From Elusimicrobiota bacterium (lineage in GTDB: Bacteria; Elusimicrobiota; Elusimicrobia; UBA1565; UBA9628), in assembly GCA_023249645.1 (NCBI GenBank), contig JAHFCF010000009.1, positions 27,772-91,771 of the forward strand: a stretch of DNA of 64,000 bases. Direction: 5' to 3'. The notes below the pieces were generated by a model that did no database searches, was not told the origin of the DNA, and worked only from the letters and a program-made list of their open reading frames with translations. Shown here one piece after another: positions 50,887-60,024 of the stretch; position 1 is the first letter of the stretch, and every line of letters starts with the position of its first letter. A program made the translations under genes and the position numbers.

Positions 50887-52035
50887 TCATGCGCGCTGCG
50901 CCGCCGCCTCTCGATAGACTTCCAGGGTTTCCCTGGCCGCGCGTTCCCAGGTGATCGGGCGCGTCAGTTCCAGTCCGCGCCCGCGCATCTGAGCGCGCAG
51001 ATCGGCGCTTTCTAGGACGAGAAGAAGCTGCGCTTGCAGATCGTCCAGGAGGTGGGGATTGAAATAGACGGCCGCATCCCCGAGGGACTCCCGGTTGCCC
51101 CCCGCCTCCGAAGCGATGACCGGGGTGCCGCTGGCCGCGGCCTCCCGCAGGGCCGTCCCGAATTCCTCATAGTAGGAAAGATGGATCATGCTCTCAGCCA
51201 GATTGTAGACCGAACACAGGTCTTCGTGAGGGACATACCCCGCGAACTTGACGCGGCTTTGCAGCCCCATCGCCTGCACGCGATCGACCAGCTGCAGGCC
51301 ATGCTCCTCGAGACCTCCGGCGAGCACCAGATCCATCCCGCGCAGCAGGCGATGGTCCTGCAGGCGCTGGAACACGCACAGAAGGTGTTCGATGTTGTCT
51401 CGGAATTGGAAGGGACCCACGGCCAGAAGGAACTTCTGCGGCAATCCGTATTTCCGGCGGACCGAATCCAAGCGGGCTCGATCGTCGATGGGCTGAAACA
51501 GGCTGTGGTCCACTCCGAAGTAGACCAAACGGATCTTCTCAGGACGCAGGGGATAGTATTTCAGCAGGAAGTCGCGCAGCACTTGGCAATGGGCGATGAT
51601 CCGGGTGCAGCGGAACAGGTGCGGCACCACGCGCTTCTCGAAGTCAGGGGAAAGGCGCGCCAATCCGAAGCCGCTGCCATGCGACGTATAAACCAGCGCC
51701 GTGCGCCGCGTGTCGACCAGATGCGTTCCCGCGTCATGGAAGACGTCGATCTTCCTCGGCGCCAGGAAACGGCGATCGACCCAAGGATAACCCAGTTTTT
51801 GCTCGGCCAGGCCGACCAGCCTCTGGGGCCAATGGGGGATGTCGAGGCGGACGTTGCTGCCGGCTAAGGAAGAGAGCCGTTGGAAATGCTTGGGATGATC
51901 CCGATAAAAATAGGTAAAGGCGATGAACTCGTCTGAAGGCGCCACGACCCCCAGAGCGCGCGTGAGGTTGCACCCGTACTGATAGGCGCCTCGCGCTCCC
52001 TGGGCATAATAGGGTATTTCGATTCCCACACGCAT
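50887..52035 (-). CDS. Glycosyltransferase, GT4 family
   Basis: A 382-residue GT-B glycosyltransferase from ATG 52035 (MRVGIEIPYYAQGARG). The frame extends to 52089 but this start fits the family and follows a TATAAA sequence on the minus strand. The E-x7-E block is EEFGTALREAAASGTPVIA; LLAVGPFQFRDNIEHLL and KFAGYVPHEDLCSVYNLAES are also typical. It is the first gene of the four-gene - strand run 52035-48504 and divergent from the flippase gene. Confidence 0.9.
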   Translation of the reverse strand: MRVGIEIPYYAQGARGAYQYGCNLTRALGVVAPSDEFIAFTYFYRDHPKHFQRLSSLAGSNVRLDIPHWPQRLVGLAEQKLGYPWVDRRFLAPRKIDVFHDAGTHLVDTRRTALVYTSHGSGFGLARLSPDFEKRVVPHLFRCTRIIAHCQVLRDFLLKYYPLRPEKIRLVYFGVDHSLFQPIDDRARLDSVRRKYGLPQKFLLAVGPFQFRDNIEHLLCVFQRLQDHRLLRGMDLVLAGGLEEHGLQLVDRVQAMGLQSRVKFAGYVPHEDLCSVYNLAESMIHLSYYEEFGTALREAAASGTPVIASEAGGNRESLGDAAVYFNPHLLDDLQAQLLLVLESADLRAQMRGRGLELTRPITWERAARETLEVYREAAAQRA

Positions 52036-52142
52036 CAGACTCGTATTAGGCCATTTTATAGACGGAAACTTCAAGGTGCCTCGCCTCATTCCACCGACGC
52101 ACCCAAACGTGCTACCATCTCCACATTCCGCTCCCAGCGCCC

Positions 52143-53687
52143 ATGAGTCACGCCCATCACTCCCGATCCGTGCGCTTGGCCTGGAACGCCGGCTGGAACA
52201 TGTCCGGGCAGCTCGGACTCGCGGTCCTGACCTTCTGGCTGATCCCCTACATCGTCAAGACGCTCGGACCCGAGGGCTACGCCCTCTACAGCCTCTTGGG
52301 CATCCTGTCGGGTTATTTCATGCTCCTCACGCTGGGAGCGGGCGCAGCCACGGTCAAGTATATCTCAGAGCATGTGGGCGCCCAACGCCGCGACGCCCTC
52401 GCGACGATCCTCGGGGCGTCTTTCTGGATGCATGGCCTGGGAGTGACGCTGGGCGCCGTTGCCGCCTTCGCCTTCCGCCACCAACTGGCCTCCCAATTCT
52501 TCAGAGTGGGACCTGAATCCCTCGCCCCGGCAGCCTGGGTGATCGCCTGCGCCGCGGCCGGCGCGGCGTTCTGGGCTCTGGCGCAATGCGGGCTATCGAT
52601 CCTGCAGGGCCTGCAGCGCTACGACCTCTCCAACATATTCTCCTTGGCGCAGTCCGCAGTCTTCCTGGGCGGGGTGGCGATCCTCCTGCGGCGGGGCCAT
52701 CACATCCACGCCATCGGGGAACTCTATATCGTCGTCTACGCCGTGTTCGCCTGGGCCGTCCTGAGAACCATCTCGCGCCTCTCTCCGGTCCTGCCGTCCT
52801 GGACTCTCTGGAAGCAGAGGCGCTCGCCGGCCGTGCGGTCTTTTTTCAACTACAGCGTCAGCGCATTCATCCTGCAGCTGACCTGGTCGGTCACCTTCCA
52901 AGGCGACAAGCTGTTTATCGGCCACATGCTGCCCTTGAAGCAATTGACCTACTATATCATCCCCTCGGCGATCCTGCAGAAGTTCTGGCTGATCCCGACG
53001 GCCATCACCTCGACGGCGTTCCCGATGCTCAGCGAACTCCACGGCGCGGGAGACCGCGAAGCCCTCAAGCGCTTCTACCGCAAGTGCTCCCACCTCGTGC
53101 TCTGGCTGGTGGTCCCCGGTTGCGTCATGCTGATGGTGCTGGCCCCGCAGTTCTTGACCCTGTGGCTGGGAGAGGAATTCTCCCATTTCGGGACCTGGCC
53201 GTTGCGCCTTCTGACCATGGGCTATTTCATTTATTTCTTAGGGAATGTGCCCAACCTCGCTTCGGCGGGCATGGATCGGATCCATTACGCGGTGCGGGCG
53301 GGCGTGGCGCTGGCCCTATGCTGTCTGCTCTTCTGGAGTTTTCTTATCCCGCGGTTCGGCATCGTCGGAGCGGCGTGGGGATTCTTCCTGGCCTGCGCGT
53401 CGGTCTATATCCCGTTCCTCTTCCTCATCAACCGGGATTTCTTCGGTATGTCCTGGCGGGAATATCTGGAGGACGTCTGCTTAAGGCCGTTCTCGGCCGG
53501 GGCCGTTCTTCTGGCCGCCGTCTGGCCGGCCCATTTCTGGGTTTCCAACTGGACCTCATTGCTGCTGCTCGCTGGAATCTGCACCGCGCTCTATGCCGGC
53601 GTGGGCTTCCTGCTGCTCGACCAGGAAAGCCACGACAGCCTGCAGGCAGTCCTATCGAACCTGCGGGGCCGTCTGGCTCTCCGATAA
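52143..53687 (+). CDS. Polysaccharide/O-antigen flippase (Wzx-like, MATE/MOP superfamily)
   Basis: A 514-residue polytopic membrane protein with about 14 helices. The N-terminus (NAGWNMSGQLGLAVLTFWLI then VKTLGPEGYALYSLLG) is the usual start of Wzx-type lipid-linked oligosaccharide flippases, and TAFPMLSELHGAGDREAL matches the second conserved region. It would move undecaprenyl-linked repeat units across the inner membrane. Its 3' end overlaps the FkbM gene on the opposite strand by 36 bases. No Wzy polymerase or chain-length regulator is recognisable nearby. Confidence 0.9.
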   Translation: MSHAHHSRSVRLAWNAGWNMSGQLGLAVLTFWLIPYIVKTLGPEGYALYSLLGILSGYFMLLTLGAGAATVKYISEHVGAQRRDALATILGASFWMHGLGVTLGAVAAFAFRHQLASQFFRVGPESLAPAAWVIACAAAGAAFWALAQCGLSILQGLQRYDLSNIFSLAQSAVFLGGVAILLRRGHHIHAIGELYIVVYAVFAWAVLRTISRLSPVLPSWTLWKQRRSPAVRSFFNYSVSAFILQLTWSVTFQGDKLFIGHMLPLKQLTYYIIPSAILQKFWLIPTAITSTAFPMLSELHGAGDREALKRFYRKCSHLVLWLVVPGCVMLMVLAPQFLTLWLGEEFSHFGTWPLRLLTMGYFIYFLGNVPNLASAGMDRIHYAVRAGVALALCCLLFWSFLIPRFGIVGAAWGFFLACASVYIPFLFLINRDFFGMSWREYLEDVCLRPFSAGAVLLAAVWPAHFWVSNWTSLLLLAGICTALYAGVGFLLLDQESHDSLQAVLSNLRGRLALR

Positions 53688-54536
53688 ATCAGCATAAAGG
53701 ATGTGCCGCGCCGCTCGAACGCGGTAGCCTCGATCCTCGAGGAATCGGCGCACCGCATCGATGGGCCCGGCGCCCCCCTCCACTTCCATGACGATGCGGG
53801 GCCCGCGGGCGAGCGCCGCGGCGGCGCCCTGGAGCACCGCCAGACCGGCGAATTCGACATCGATCTTGAGGAGATCCACGCGGGAGATCCCGAGCTCCGC
53901 GAGGATGCCGTCGAGAGTCCGGCCACGGACCGTGACCGGGACGCTGCCCTCTTCTTGGACGATGATGGAATTGCCGGCGGAACCCAGAGGGTGCTGGTAA
54001 AGAACGACATCCCCTTCGGCATCGTTGGCCGCGGCCCGCACCAGGGTCGCATGGGCAAATCCGTTGACGGCAATATTGCGCTCGAGGATGTCTTGATTGC
54101 GCGGCGAAGGCTCGATGGACACCACGCGGCCTGTCCCTCCCACCCGCGCAGCCGCCCTCATCGAGAAGATCCCCTGGTGCGCCCCGACGTCCACCACCAC
54201 CTGGCCGGGCTGGGGGATGAAGCCGGGGTAGGCCTCGTACATCCCATCCACGACGAATTCCTTGACAGCGAAAGCGGCAGTCACCAGGTCGAACTCCGCC
54301 CGCACGCCCCCCGGAAGGCGCACCCGGACCAGGCGAGAGGAAAGACCGAGACGCGGGCCGAGCCAGACCTGAGCGGCGTGTTGGCTCTCATCCTGGGTGC
54401 GGCCGGTGGCGCGATAGACGCCATAGACGGCATACCAAAGGCCGACGTAGAAGAGCCGCGAGGCCAGGGCCCCCTGCCATTGGAATTGGGCGAAGAGGTC
54501 GCGAAGGATGTTTTTTGCTGCTTCCAAGCTCGCCAC
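53652..54536 (-). CDS. FkbM-family methyltransferase
   Basis: A 294-residue SAM-dependent methyltransferase of the FkbM type. Seen are VVVDVGAHQGIFSMRAAAR (motif I), VVSIEPSPRNQDILERNIAVNG and VDLLKIDVEFAGLAVLQGA followed by RIVMEVEG, the last two being FkbM hallmarks. The N-terminal 60 residues contain a possible membrane-associated helix (ASRLFYVGLWYAVYGVY). It probably O-methylates a sugar of the surface glycan. It converges with the flippase gene and lies 20 bases downstream of the GT4 at 54557. Confidence 0.9.
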   Translation of the reverse strand: MASLEAAKNILRDLFAQFQWQGALASRLFYVGLWYAVYGVYRATGRTQDESQHAAQVWLGPRLGLSSRLVRVRLPGGVRAEFDLVTAAFAVKEFVVDGMYEAYPGFIPQPGQVVVDVGAHQGIFSMRAAARVGGTGRVVSIEPSPRNQDILERNIAVNGFAHATLVRAAANDAEGDVVLYQHPLGSAGNSIIVQEEGSVPVTVRGRTLDGILAELGISRVDLLKIDVEFAGLAVLQGAAAALARGPRIVMEVEGGAGPIDAVRRFLEDRGYRVRAARHILYADLSESQTAPQVR

Positions 54537-54556
54537 AGACGCCCATTATACTGCTT

Positions 54557-55690
54557 TTACAGGAAGGACTCGTAAACCCGGAGTGTTTGGGCAGCCGTCC
54601 GACGCCAGTCGAAACAGCGCAGGCGCTCGAACCCTTTCGTCACGAGCTCGCGGCGCAGCTCGGCGTCCTGGAGGACTTGCGCCATCCGGGCGGCAAGATC
54701 ATGAGGATCCTTCCCTTCAAAATAAAGCGCCGCATCCCCCGCGATCTCCGGCAAGACCGAGGCGCGCGCCGCGATGACGGGAACGCCGCAGGCCATGGCC
54801 TCCAGGAGAGGCAGTCCGAAGCCTTCCAGGAGGGAGGGATAGACGAAGAGATCCGCCCCGCGATAGAGCGCGTTCAATTGCTCATGGCTGAGAGAGTCGA
54901 TGAACCGGACCTCGCCGGCGATCTTCAAGCGGTCGATCTCCCCTTGCAATTCACGGAAGGCCGCCTCCTCGCGCCAACCGGCCAGGACCAGGCTGTGAGC
55001 AATGGAGCTCCGGGTTTTCAACTCAGCAAAAGCGCGGATCAAGGTGGACAGGTTCTTGCGCTCGTTGATGGCTGAGACGAACAGGATATAGGGTTTGCGG
55101 ATCGCAAGACCTGCTAAAGACGCATCAGAGGCCGGGCTTTTGAAGACTTCCGCGGGGCCTCCCTCCCAGATCACCTCGACCTTGCAAGGATCGATGCCGT
55201 AGAGACCGAGCATGTCCGACTTGGTCTGATGGGAGATCGCGATGAGCTTGTCCGCCTCCAGGCACGCTCGCCGGGTCAGCTCCGCGCCATAGAACCGGCT
55301 CCACCAGGTCTCCCGGTCCGGCTTGTCGCTGACGTGATGGATGGTGACGACGGACGGCAGGCGCGCCAGACGCGGCAGGATGCTCCCCGCCCCATGGAAG
55401 AGATCAGGCTGAAAAGGCAGAAGCCATTTCTCTTGGATCCTCCAGCGCAGGCGTTCCTCGATGGGCAGAGCCAGCTTCTGCGGCAGGCGCCGCAGGGCCA
55501 GTCGGAAATTGGATTGCCGCGGAAGATCTATCTGGCTGATCCGGTCGGGAAAACCCGACCAGAAGGCGGCATAGAGCAGATACTCGTTGGCCTTGTCCAG
55601 CTCGGCCAAAGCCCTCAAGAGTTCCTCGATATAGCGCCGAAATCCCGAAGGAGATCCGAGCGCCCCGCCGATATCGATGACAATGCGCAT
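54557..55690 (-). CDS. Glycosyltransferase, GT4 family
   Basis: A 377-residue GT-B glycosyltransferase. The acceptor domain begins MRIVIDIGGALGSPSGFRRY. The donor domain has ILFVSAINERKNLSTLIRAF, EVRFIDSLSHEQLNALYRGA and EGFGLPLLEAMACGVPVIA with the two glutamates. It is similar in layout to the GT4 at 48956, so the locus probably arose partly by duplication. It is the first gene of a two-gene - strand unit and divergent from the APC permease, with 42 bases between the starts. Confidence 0.9.
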   Translation of the reverse strand: MRIVIDIGGALGSPSGFRRYIEELLRALAELDKANEYLLYAAFWSGFPDRISQIDLPRQSNFRLALRRLPQKLALPIEERLRWRIQEKWLLPFQPDLFHGAGSILPRLARLPSVVTIHHVSDKPDRETWWSRFYGAELTRRACLEADKLIAISHQTKSDMLGLYGIDPCKVEVIWEGGPAEVFKSPASDASLAGLAIRKPYILFVSAINERKNLSTLIRAFAELKTRSSIAHSLVLAGWREEAAFRELQGEIDRLKIAGEVRFIDSLSHEQLNALYRGADLFVYPSLLEGFGLPLLEAMACGVPVIAARASVLPEIAGDAALYFEGKDPHDLAARMAQVLQDAELRRELVTKGFERLRCFDWRRTAAQTLRVYESFL

Positions 55691-55694
55691 AAAA

Positions 55695-55723
55695 TTGAAT
55701 CGTCAGCGGGAAAAAGATAGCAT
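55695..55723 (+). promoter_or_regulatory. Promoter of the amino-acid permease gene, near-leaderless
   Basis: TTGAAT (55695-55700), a 17-base spacer and TAGCAT (55718-55723), then 9 bases to the ATG at 55733. The predicted transcript begins within a few bases of the start codon, and no ribosome-binding site is present. Confidence 0.6.
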
Positions 55724-55732
55724 TTCAGCCTC

Positions 55733-57214
55733 ATGCACCGCTGGCACGGCCTCTGGCGCACAAAGCCGATCGATTCCCTCATCCACGAGGCCCATGTCCG
55801 CGGCCACACTCTCGAGCGCGCCCTGGGATCCTTCGACGTCACCATGATCGGCATCGGCGCGATCATCGGCGCCGGCATCTTCGCCATGGTGGGAGAGGCG
55901 GCGGTCGGCGCCTCCAGCGGCCATCCGGCCGGCCCGGCCCTCATCGTCTCCTTCGTGCTGACCGCGATCGCCTGCGCGTTCACGGCGCTCTGCTACGCGG
56001 AGCTCGCGGCCATGGTCCCGATCTCGGGCAGCGCCTACACCTACGCCTACGCGACCCTGGGCGAGCTCGCGGCCTGGATCATCGGCTGGGATCTGATCCT
56101 GGAATACGCCATCGGCAACGTGGCCGTGGCCATCTCCTGGTCCGGTTATTTCTGCCACCTGCTGCAGAGCACCATCGGAGTCACGATCCCCGCCTGGCTC
56201 AGCCTCGACTACAGAACCTTCCTTCAGCAGGGGCTCGACCTGGCCTCCGTCCCGCACCTCTTCGGCGTGCCCATCGTCTTCAATTTCCCCGCCGTGGCCA
56301 TCGTCGCGGCGCTGACGGCGCTGCTCATCATCGGGATCAAGGAGAGCGCGCGCTTCAACTCGGCCATGGTGCTCTTCAAGCTGGCGATCCTGGCCGTGTT
56401 CATCGGCGCGGGCTTCCATTATTTCCACAAGGAGAACTGGGTCCCCTTCGCGCCGGGAGGCTGGAAGGGCATCCAGGCGGGCGCGGCGACGATCTTTTTC
56501 GCCTACATCGGCTTTGACGCGGTCTCCACCGTGGCCGAGGAGACCAAGGACCCGGGACGCGACATGCCCATCGGCATCATCGGCTCTTTGGCCGCCTGCA
56601 CGGTGATCTACATCCTCGTCACCATCGCCTTGACCGGCATGATCCCGTTCTCCGAGCTCAAGGGCCAGATCGCCGAGCCCCTGGTCGCGGGCCTGGCCTA
56701 TAACCACGCCCCCGCCTGGCTCACCGCGCTCATCTCCGTGGGAGCCGTCGTGGCCAACACGGCGGTGCTGTTGGTCTTCCAGCTCGGCCAGCCGCGCATC
56801 TTCTTCGCCATGAGCCGCGACGGCCTCCTACCCCCCTATTTCGCGCGGGTCCATCCGCGCTTCAAGACGCCGCACGTGACCACGATCTGGACCGGCGTGG
56901 CCGTGGGCACGCTCTCGGCTTTCTGCAACCTCGACGAGATGGCCAACCTCTGCAACATCGGCACGCTGTTCGCCTTCATCCTGGTCTGCTTGGGCGTCCT
57001 CATCCTGCGCGTGAAGGATCCCCACCGCGCGCGACCTTTCCGCATGCCGGGAGGCATGCTCTTCCCGCTTCTGGGCGTCGCGTTCTGCCTCTACCTGATG
57101 CTGGGCCTGGGCGTGGTGAGCTGGGTGCGCTTCTTCGGCTGGCTGGCCGTGGGCCTCGTCATCTACTTCTTCCACGGCTCCAAGAAGAGCGTGCTGCGCG
57201 CGACGCCCCGCTAG
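55733..57214 (+). CDS. APC-family amino acid permease (cationic amino acid transporter type)
   Basis: A 493-residue transporter with about 12-14 helices. The family start is GSFDVTMIGIGAIIGAGIFAM, with the unwound helix 1 motif GAIIGAGIF. FFAYIGFDAVSTVAEETKDP is the helix 6 region typical of the CAT subfamily, and QPRIFFAMSRDGLLPP is the helix 8 loop signature. The substrate is probably a cationic or neutral amino acid. It sits alone on the + strand within the polysaccharide locus and overlaps the end of the GT2 fusion gene by 4 bases in convergent orientation. Confidence 0.92.
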   Translation: MHRWHGLWRTKPIDSLIHEAHVRGHTLERALGSFDVTMIGIGAIIGAGIFAMVGEAAVGASSGHPAGPALIVSFVLTAIACAFTALCYAELAAMVPISGSAYTYAYATLGELAAWIIGWDLILEYAIGNVAVAISWSGYFCHLLQSTIGVTIPAWLSLDYRTFLQQGLDLASVPHLFGVPIVFNFPAVAIVAALTALLIIGIKESARFNSAMVLFKLAILAVFIGAGFHYFHKENWVPFAPGGWKGIQAGAATIFFAYIGFDAVSTVAEETKDPGRDMPIGIIGSLAACTVIYILVTIALTGMIPFSELKGQIAEPLVAGLAYNHAPAWLTALISVGAVVANTAVLLVFQLGQPRIFFAMSRDGLLPPYFARVHPRFKTPHVTTIWTGVAVGTLSAFCNLDEMANLCNIGTLFAFILVCLGVLILRVKDPHRARPFRMPGGMLFPLLGVAFCLYLMLGLGVVSWVRFFGWLAVGLVIYFFHGSKKSVLRATPR

Positions 57215-58641
57215 AGATTCTTCTCCGCTTTCTTGCCGATCACGATGAGAGAAAGGCCCGGCAAAGGAAGAACCGATTCGATGACGCGGAGCAGGGGAAC
57301 CAGCATGTCGAATATCTTCAGCTGTATCCTGTCGATCTTCTCACGCTTCAGGATCACGGCATTCAACCACCATCCGAACATGGAAAGGAAATTGAAGCCA
57401 TGCGTATATTGGACATCGTAGCCGCATTCCCGGAATAGGCGCTCCAATCCCTGGCGATCGTATCTTCTGAAATGCCCCAACATTTTGTCATAGGATCCGT
57501 AGAGCCACCGGAACTGAGGCACGAGGATGATCAGCTTCCCGTCGCGCTTCAGGGGCCGCCGCATCCGCAGGAGGGCCGCCTTGTCATCCTCGATATGCTC
57601 CAGCACGTTGAGGCATACGACCGTATCGTAGCCAGCCGCATCCAGGCTATCGAAGTCTGAGTCCTTGCTCAGATCGAGCTTGGACACATGGACGATGGAA
57701 TTATCGGCGAAGGCGTCTTCCAGGATCTCGAGATACATGGGGTCGTTGTCGGCCACCGTGAGGCGTTCCTTCTTAGGCAGAAGACGAGAGATGTTGCCTA
57801 TCCCCGCGCCGACTTCCAGGATATTCTCCCCCATGAAGGGAAGGAGCATCTTCACCATCCATTCGTTGAAGCGACGGGCGCGCGACAGATCGCCCAGGAT
57901 CGCATGCCCGTAACGGTTCTCGTAGCAATCGTCTAAGACCCCGTATTTGAGGATCGTGTAGATGGCGGCTATGCCATCCTTCCAATCGATCTTTTTCCCA
58001 TCAGCGTAGGACCTGCCGTAGTAATTGATGGGCACTTCGTAAACCACGCAATTCCGTTTCGCTATCTTCGCCGTGATCTCGGGTTCCAGACCGAATCTCT
58101 GCGACCGGAGCGGGATGGTCTTCAGCACGTCCGTTTTAAAGACCTTATAGCCGGTTTCCATGTCCGTCAGGTTCAGGCCGGTCATGAAGTTGGAAAGATG
58201 CGTGAGGAATTTGTTGCCCAGGGTGTGGTGATAGTTCAACACCCGGACCATTTCCCGAGGCAAGAACCGCGATCCATACACGACGTCGGCGCGTCCTTCC
58301 AGTATCGGCTTCAGCAGCCGGGGGTACTCGTTGGGATCATACTCCAGGTCGGCATCCTGAAAGATGATGTAGTGCCCTCGCGCGTGCTCGATGGCCGTGT
58401 GCATGGCCGCGCCCTTGCCCATGTTCTTGGCGTGAAAAAAGGAACGTATGACATCAGGATGGTCTTCAGTCCACCGACGGATCACCTCCTGGGTGCCGTC
58501 CGTGGATGCGTCATCGACCAGGATCACATCTTTTGTCAAGCCGTCAGGAAGGGGCGCCTGCAGAACCTTGGAGACACATTTTCCAAGGTAAGACTTCTCG
58601 TTATAGGCGGGGATCAGGATCGAGACGACATTTTTATTCAT
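57211..58641 (-). CDS. Fusion of GT2 glycosyltransferase and SAM methyltransferase
   Basis: A 476-residue two-domain protein. Residues 1 to about 235 form a GT-A glycosyltransferase of the polyprenol-phosphate-sugar synthase type: VSILIPAYNEKSYLGKCV, VILVDDASTDGT and the metal site FQDADLEYDP. Residues about 255-470 form a class I methyltransferase: NILEVGAGIGNISRLLP, TVADNDPMYLEI, DTVVCLNVLEHIEDD and LKRDGKLIILVPQ. The frame is open far upstream, but the ATG at 58641 has AAGGGGAAG nearby and a TATAAT on its strand. The enzyme may make a polyprenol-phosphate sugar for the GT39-like protein encoded divergently next to it. Confidence 0.9.
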   Translation of the reverse strand: MNKNVVSILIPAYNEKSYLGKCVSKVLQAPLPDGLTKDVILVDDASTDGTQEVIRRWTEDHPDVIRSFFHAKNMGKGAAMHTAIEHARGHYIIFQDADLEYDPNEYPRLLKPILEGRADVVYGSRFLPREMVRVLNYHHTLGNKFLTHLSNFMTGLNLTDMETGYKVFKTDVLKTIPLRSQRFGLEPEITAKIAKRNCVVYEVPINYYGRSYADGKKIDWKDGIAAIYTILKYGVLDDCYENRYGHAILGDLSRARRFNEWMVKMLLPFMGENILEVGAGIGNISRLLPKKERLTVADNDPMYLEILEDAFADNSIVHVSKLDLSKDSDFDSLDAAGYDTVVCLNVLEHIEDDKAALLRMRRPLKRDGKLIILVPQFRWLYGSYDKMLGHFRRYDRQGLERLFRECGYDVQYTHGFNFLSMFGWWLNAVILKREKIDRIQLKIFDMLVPLLRVIESVLPLPGLSLIVIGKKAEKNL

Positions 58642-58669
58642 AAAAACTTCCCCTTGAACTTCGCTGAAT

Positions 58670-58685
58670 TTTATTATACTTTTCA
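58670..58685. promoter_or_regulatory. Overlapping divergent -10 boxes
   Basis: The sequence ATTTTATTATACTTTT between the GT2 fusion gene (-) and the GT39-like gene (+) contains TATACT on the + strand and TATAAT on the - strand, overlapping each other. The two promoters cannot be bound by polymerase at the same time, which would link expression of both genes. Confidence 0.45.
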
Positions 58686-58722
58686 TTCCTTCCAACGACA
58701 AGGGAAGCTGACTGAAAAAGCC

Positions 58723-60024
58723 ATGAAGGATCTCTGGATCATGCTGAGAAACTGGATCAAGGAGCGGGTGCCGGCCCCGCTGGTCTATGCCTGCGCTTTC
58801 GGCGTTGCCATCAGGCTGCTGCATATCTTCTGCGGTCCCATCTACGCGCCGCACGACGAAGCGACTCTCTTCGATGCCATCGGATTGAACCTCGCCTCGG
58901 GGAACCATTTTGCCCTGCCCGGCAGTCCTCCCATGGTGACGAGGGCGCCGCTCTTCCCATTCTTCCTGTCGCTCATCTATCGCACCTGCGGCCACCACTT
59001 CATCGCGGTCTACCTCATCCACACCGCGCTCTTCATCTGCACGGCCCTCGTCCTATTCCAACTGGCGCAAGAGGTCTTTCTGGACCGGACGGTCTCCCTC
59101 GCCACGGTCTGGCTCTTCGCTTGCTTCCCGGGATTCATCGGCTACACGAATGGACTGAAGAAGGAGATCCTCCTATGCTTCCTTCTCATCCAGATGACGT
59201 ATCTTCTGGTCCGGGCGGTCAAGTCCGGGAGCTTATGGGCATACTGCTTCGCCGGGATCTGGCTGGGCCTCTCGGATCTCATCCGTCCCATCGGATTGCT
59301 GTTCCCTCTATGGTTCTCTCTCTTGGCGTTCTTCTATCCGCCTGCCCGTCGACGAGCGGTCTTCGCGGGGGCTGCGGTGTTTTGCATCAGTTCATGGCTC
59401 GTCATCATGCCCTGGACGCTGCGCAACCGCCTCCTCGTACCGGACCAATGGATCCCCGTTTCCACGGACGCGGGGGTGATGCTGTTCGGGGGCAACTATC
59501 CGCCGGCGCAGGGAAGCTGGATCGACTGCGCCCAGGAACCCGTCAAGGGCATTCTGGAGCGGGCCGGCTACAAGCCGGAAGATTGTCTCGAGCCGGGTCC
59601 GGACCGCGTCCTCATCCGGGAAGGCCTCAAGCTCATCGCCGCGCATCCCGCGACCTCCCTGCGACTCTACTTCAAGAAGATCGGGATGCTCTGGCTCAGC
59701 GGCTACAGCAGTTCGCTCGGCTTCTATGCGCCGATCCAGAGCCGGGGCGAACTGATCGCCCGCTACGGATACTCCATGCTGGCTTTCGTGGCGCTCTGCA
59801 AATTCTGGAGCCTGCTGATCCTGGCCTTCTTCGGCTTCGGGCTGTACAAGGCGTTGCGTTCAGGCTCGAACGCTCACGTCCCGATGATCCTGCTCCTCGC
59901 CTACCTCACTCTGCTCCACGCGGTGATGCTGGGGATCGAGGAATACACCCTGCCGGTCTGGCCTCTGGTCATGGCCTACGCGGCCTACGGGGCCGCCAGG
60001 ATTCGAGACAAGTCGCCTATCTAG
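58723..60024 (+). CDS. GT39/ArnT-like membrane glycosyltransferase
   Basis: A 433-residue polytopic membrane protein of the GT-C superfamily. The first luminal loop holds the acidic motif APHDEATLFDAIG with conserved Asp-Glu, and VTRAPLFPFFLSLIYR and LSDLIRPIGLLFPLW are typical of dolichyl/undecaprenyl-phosphate-mannose-type transferases. Such proteins use a polyprenol-phosphate sugar and act on the periplasmic side. The N-terminal start is uncertain; ATG 58723 has AAGGGAAG about 18 bases upstream. Its neighbour at 57211 probably provides the donor. Its 3' end overlaps the PLP enzyme gene by 8 bases in convergent orientation. Confidence 0.85.
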   Translation: MKDLWIMLRNWIKERVPAPLVYACAFGVAIRLLHIFCGPIYAPHDEATLFDAIGLNLASGNHFALPGSPPMVTRAPLFPFFLSLIYRTCGHHFIAVYLIHTALFICTALVLFQLAQEVFLDRTVSLATVWLFACFPGFIGYTNGLKKEILLCFLLIQMTYLLVRAVKSGSLWAYCFAGIWLGLSDLIRPIGLLFPLWFSLLAFFYPPARRRAVFAGAAVFCISSWLVIMPWTLRNRLLVPDQWIPVSTDAGVMLFGGNYPPAQGSWIDCAQEPVKGILERAGYKPEDCLEPGPDRVLIREGLKLIAAHPATSLRLYFKKIGMLWLSGYSSSLGFYAPIQSRGELIARYGYSMLAFVALCKFWSLLILAFFGFGLYKALRSGSNAHVPMILLLAYLTLLHAVMLGIEEYTLPVWPLVMAYAAYGAARIRDKSPI

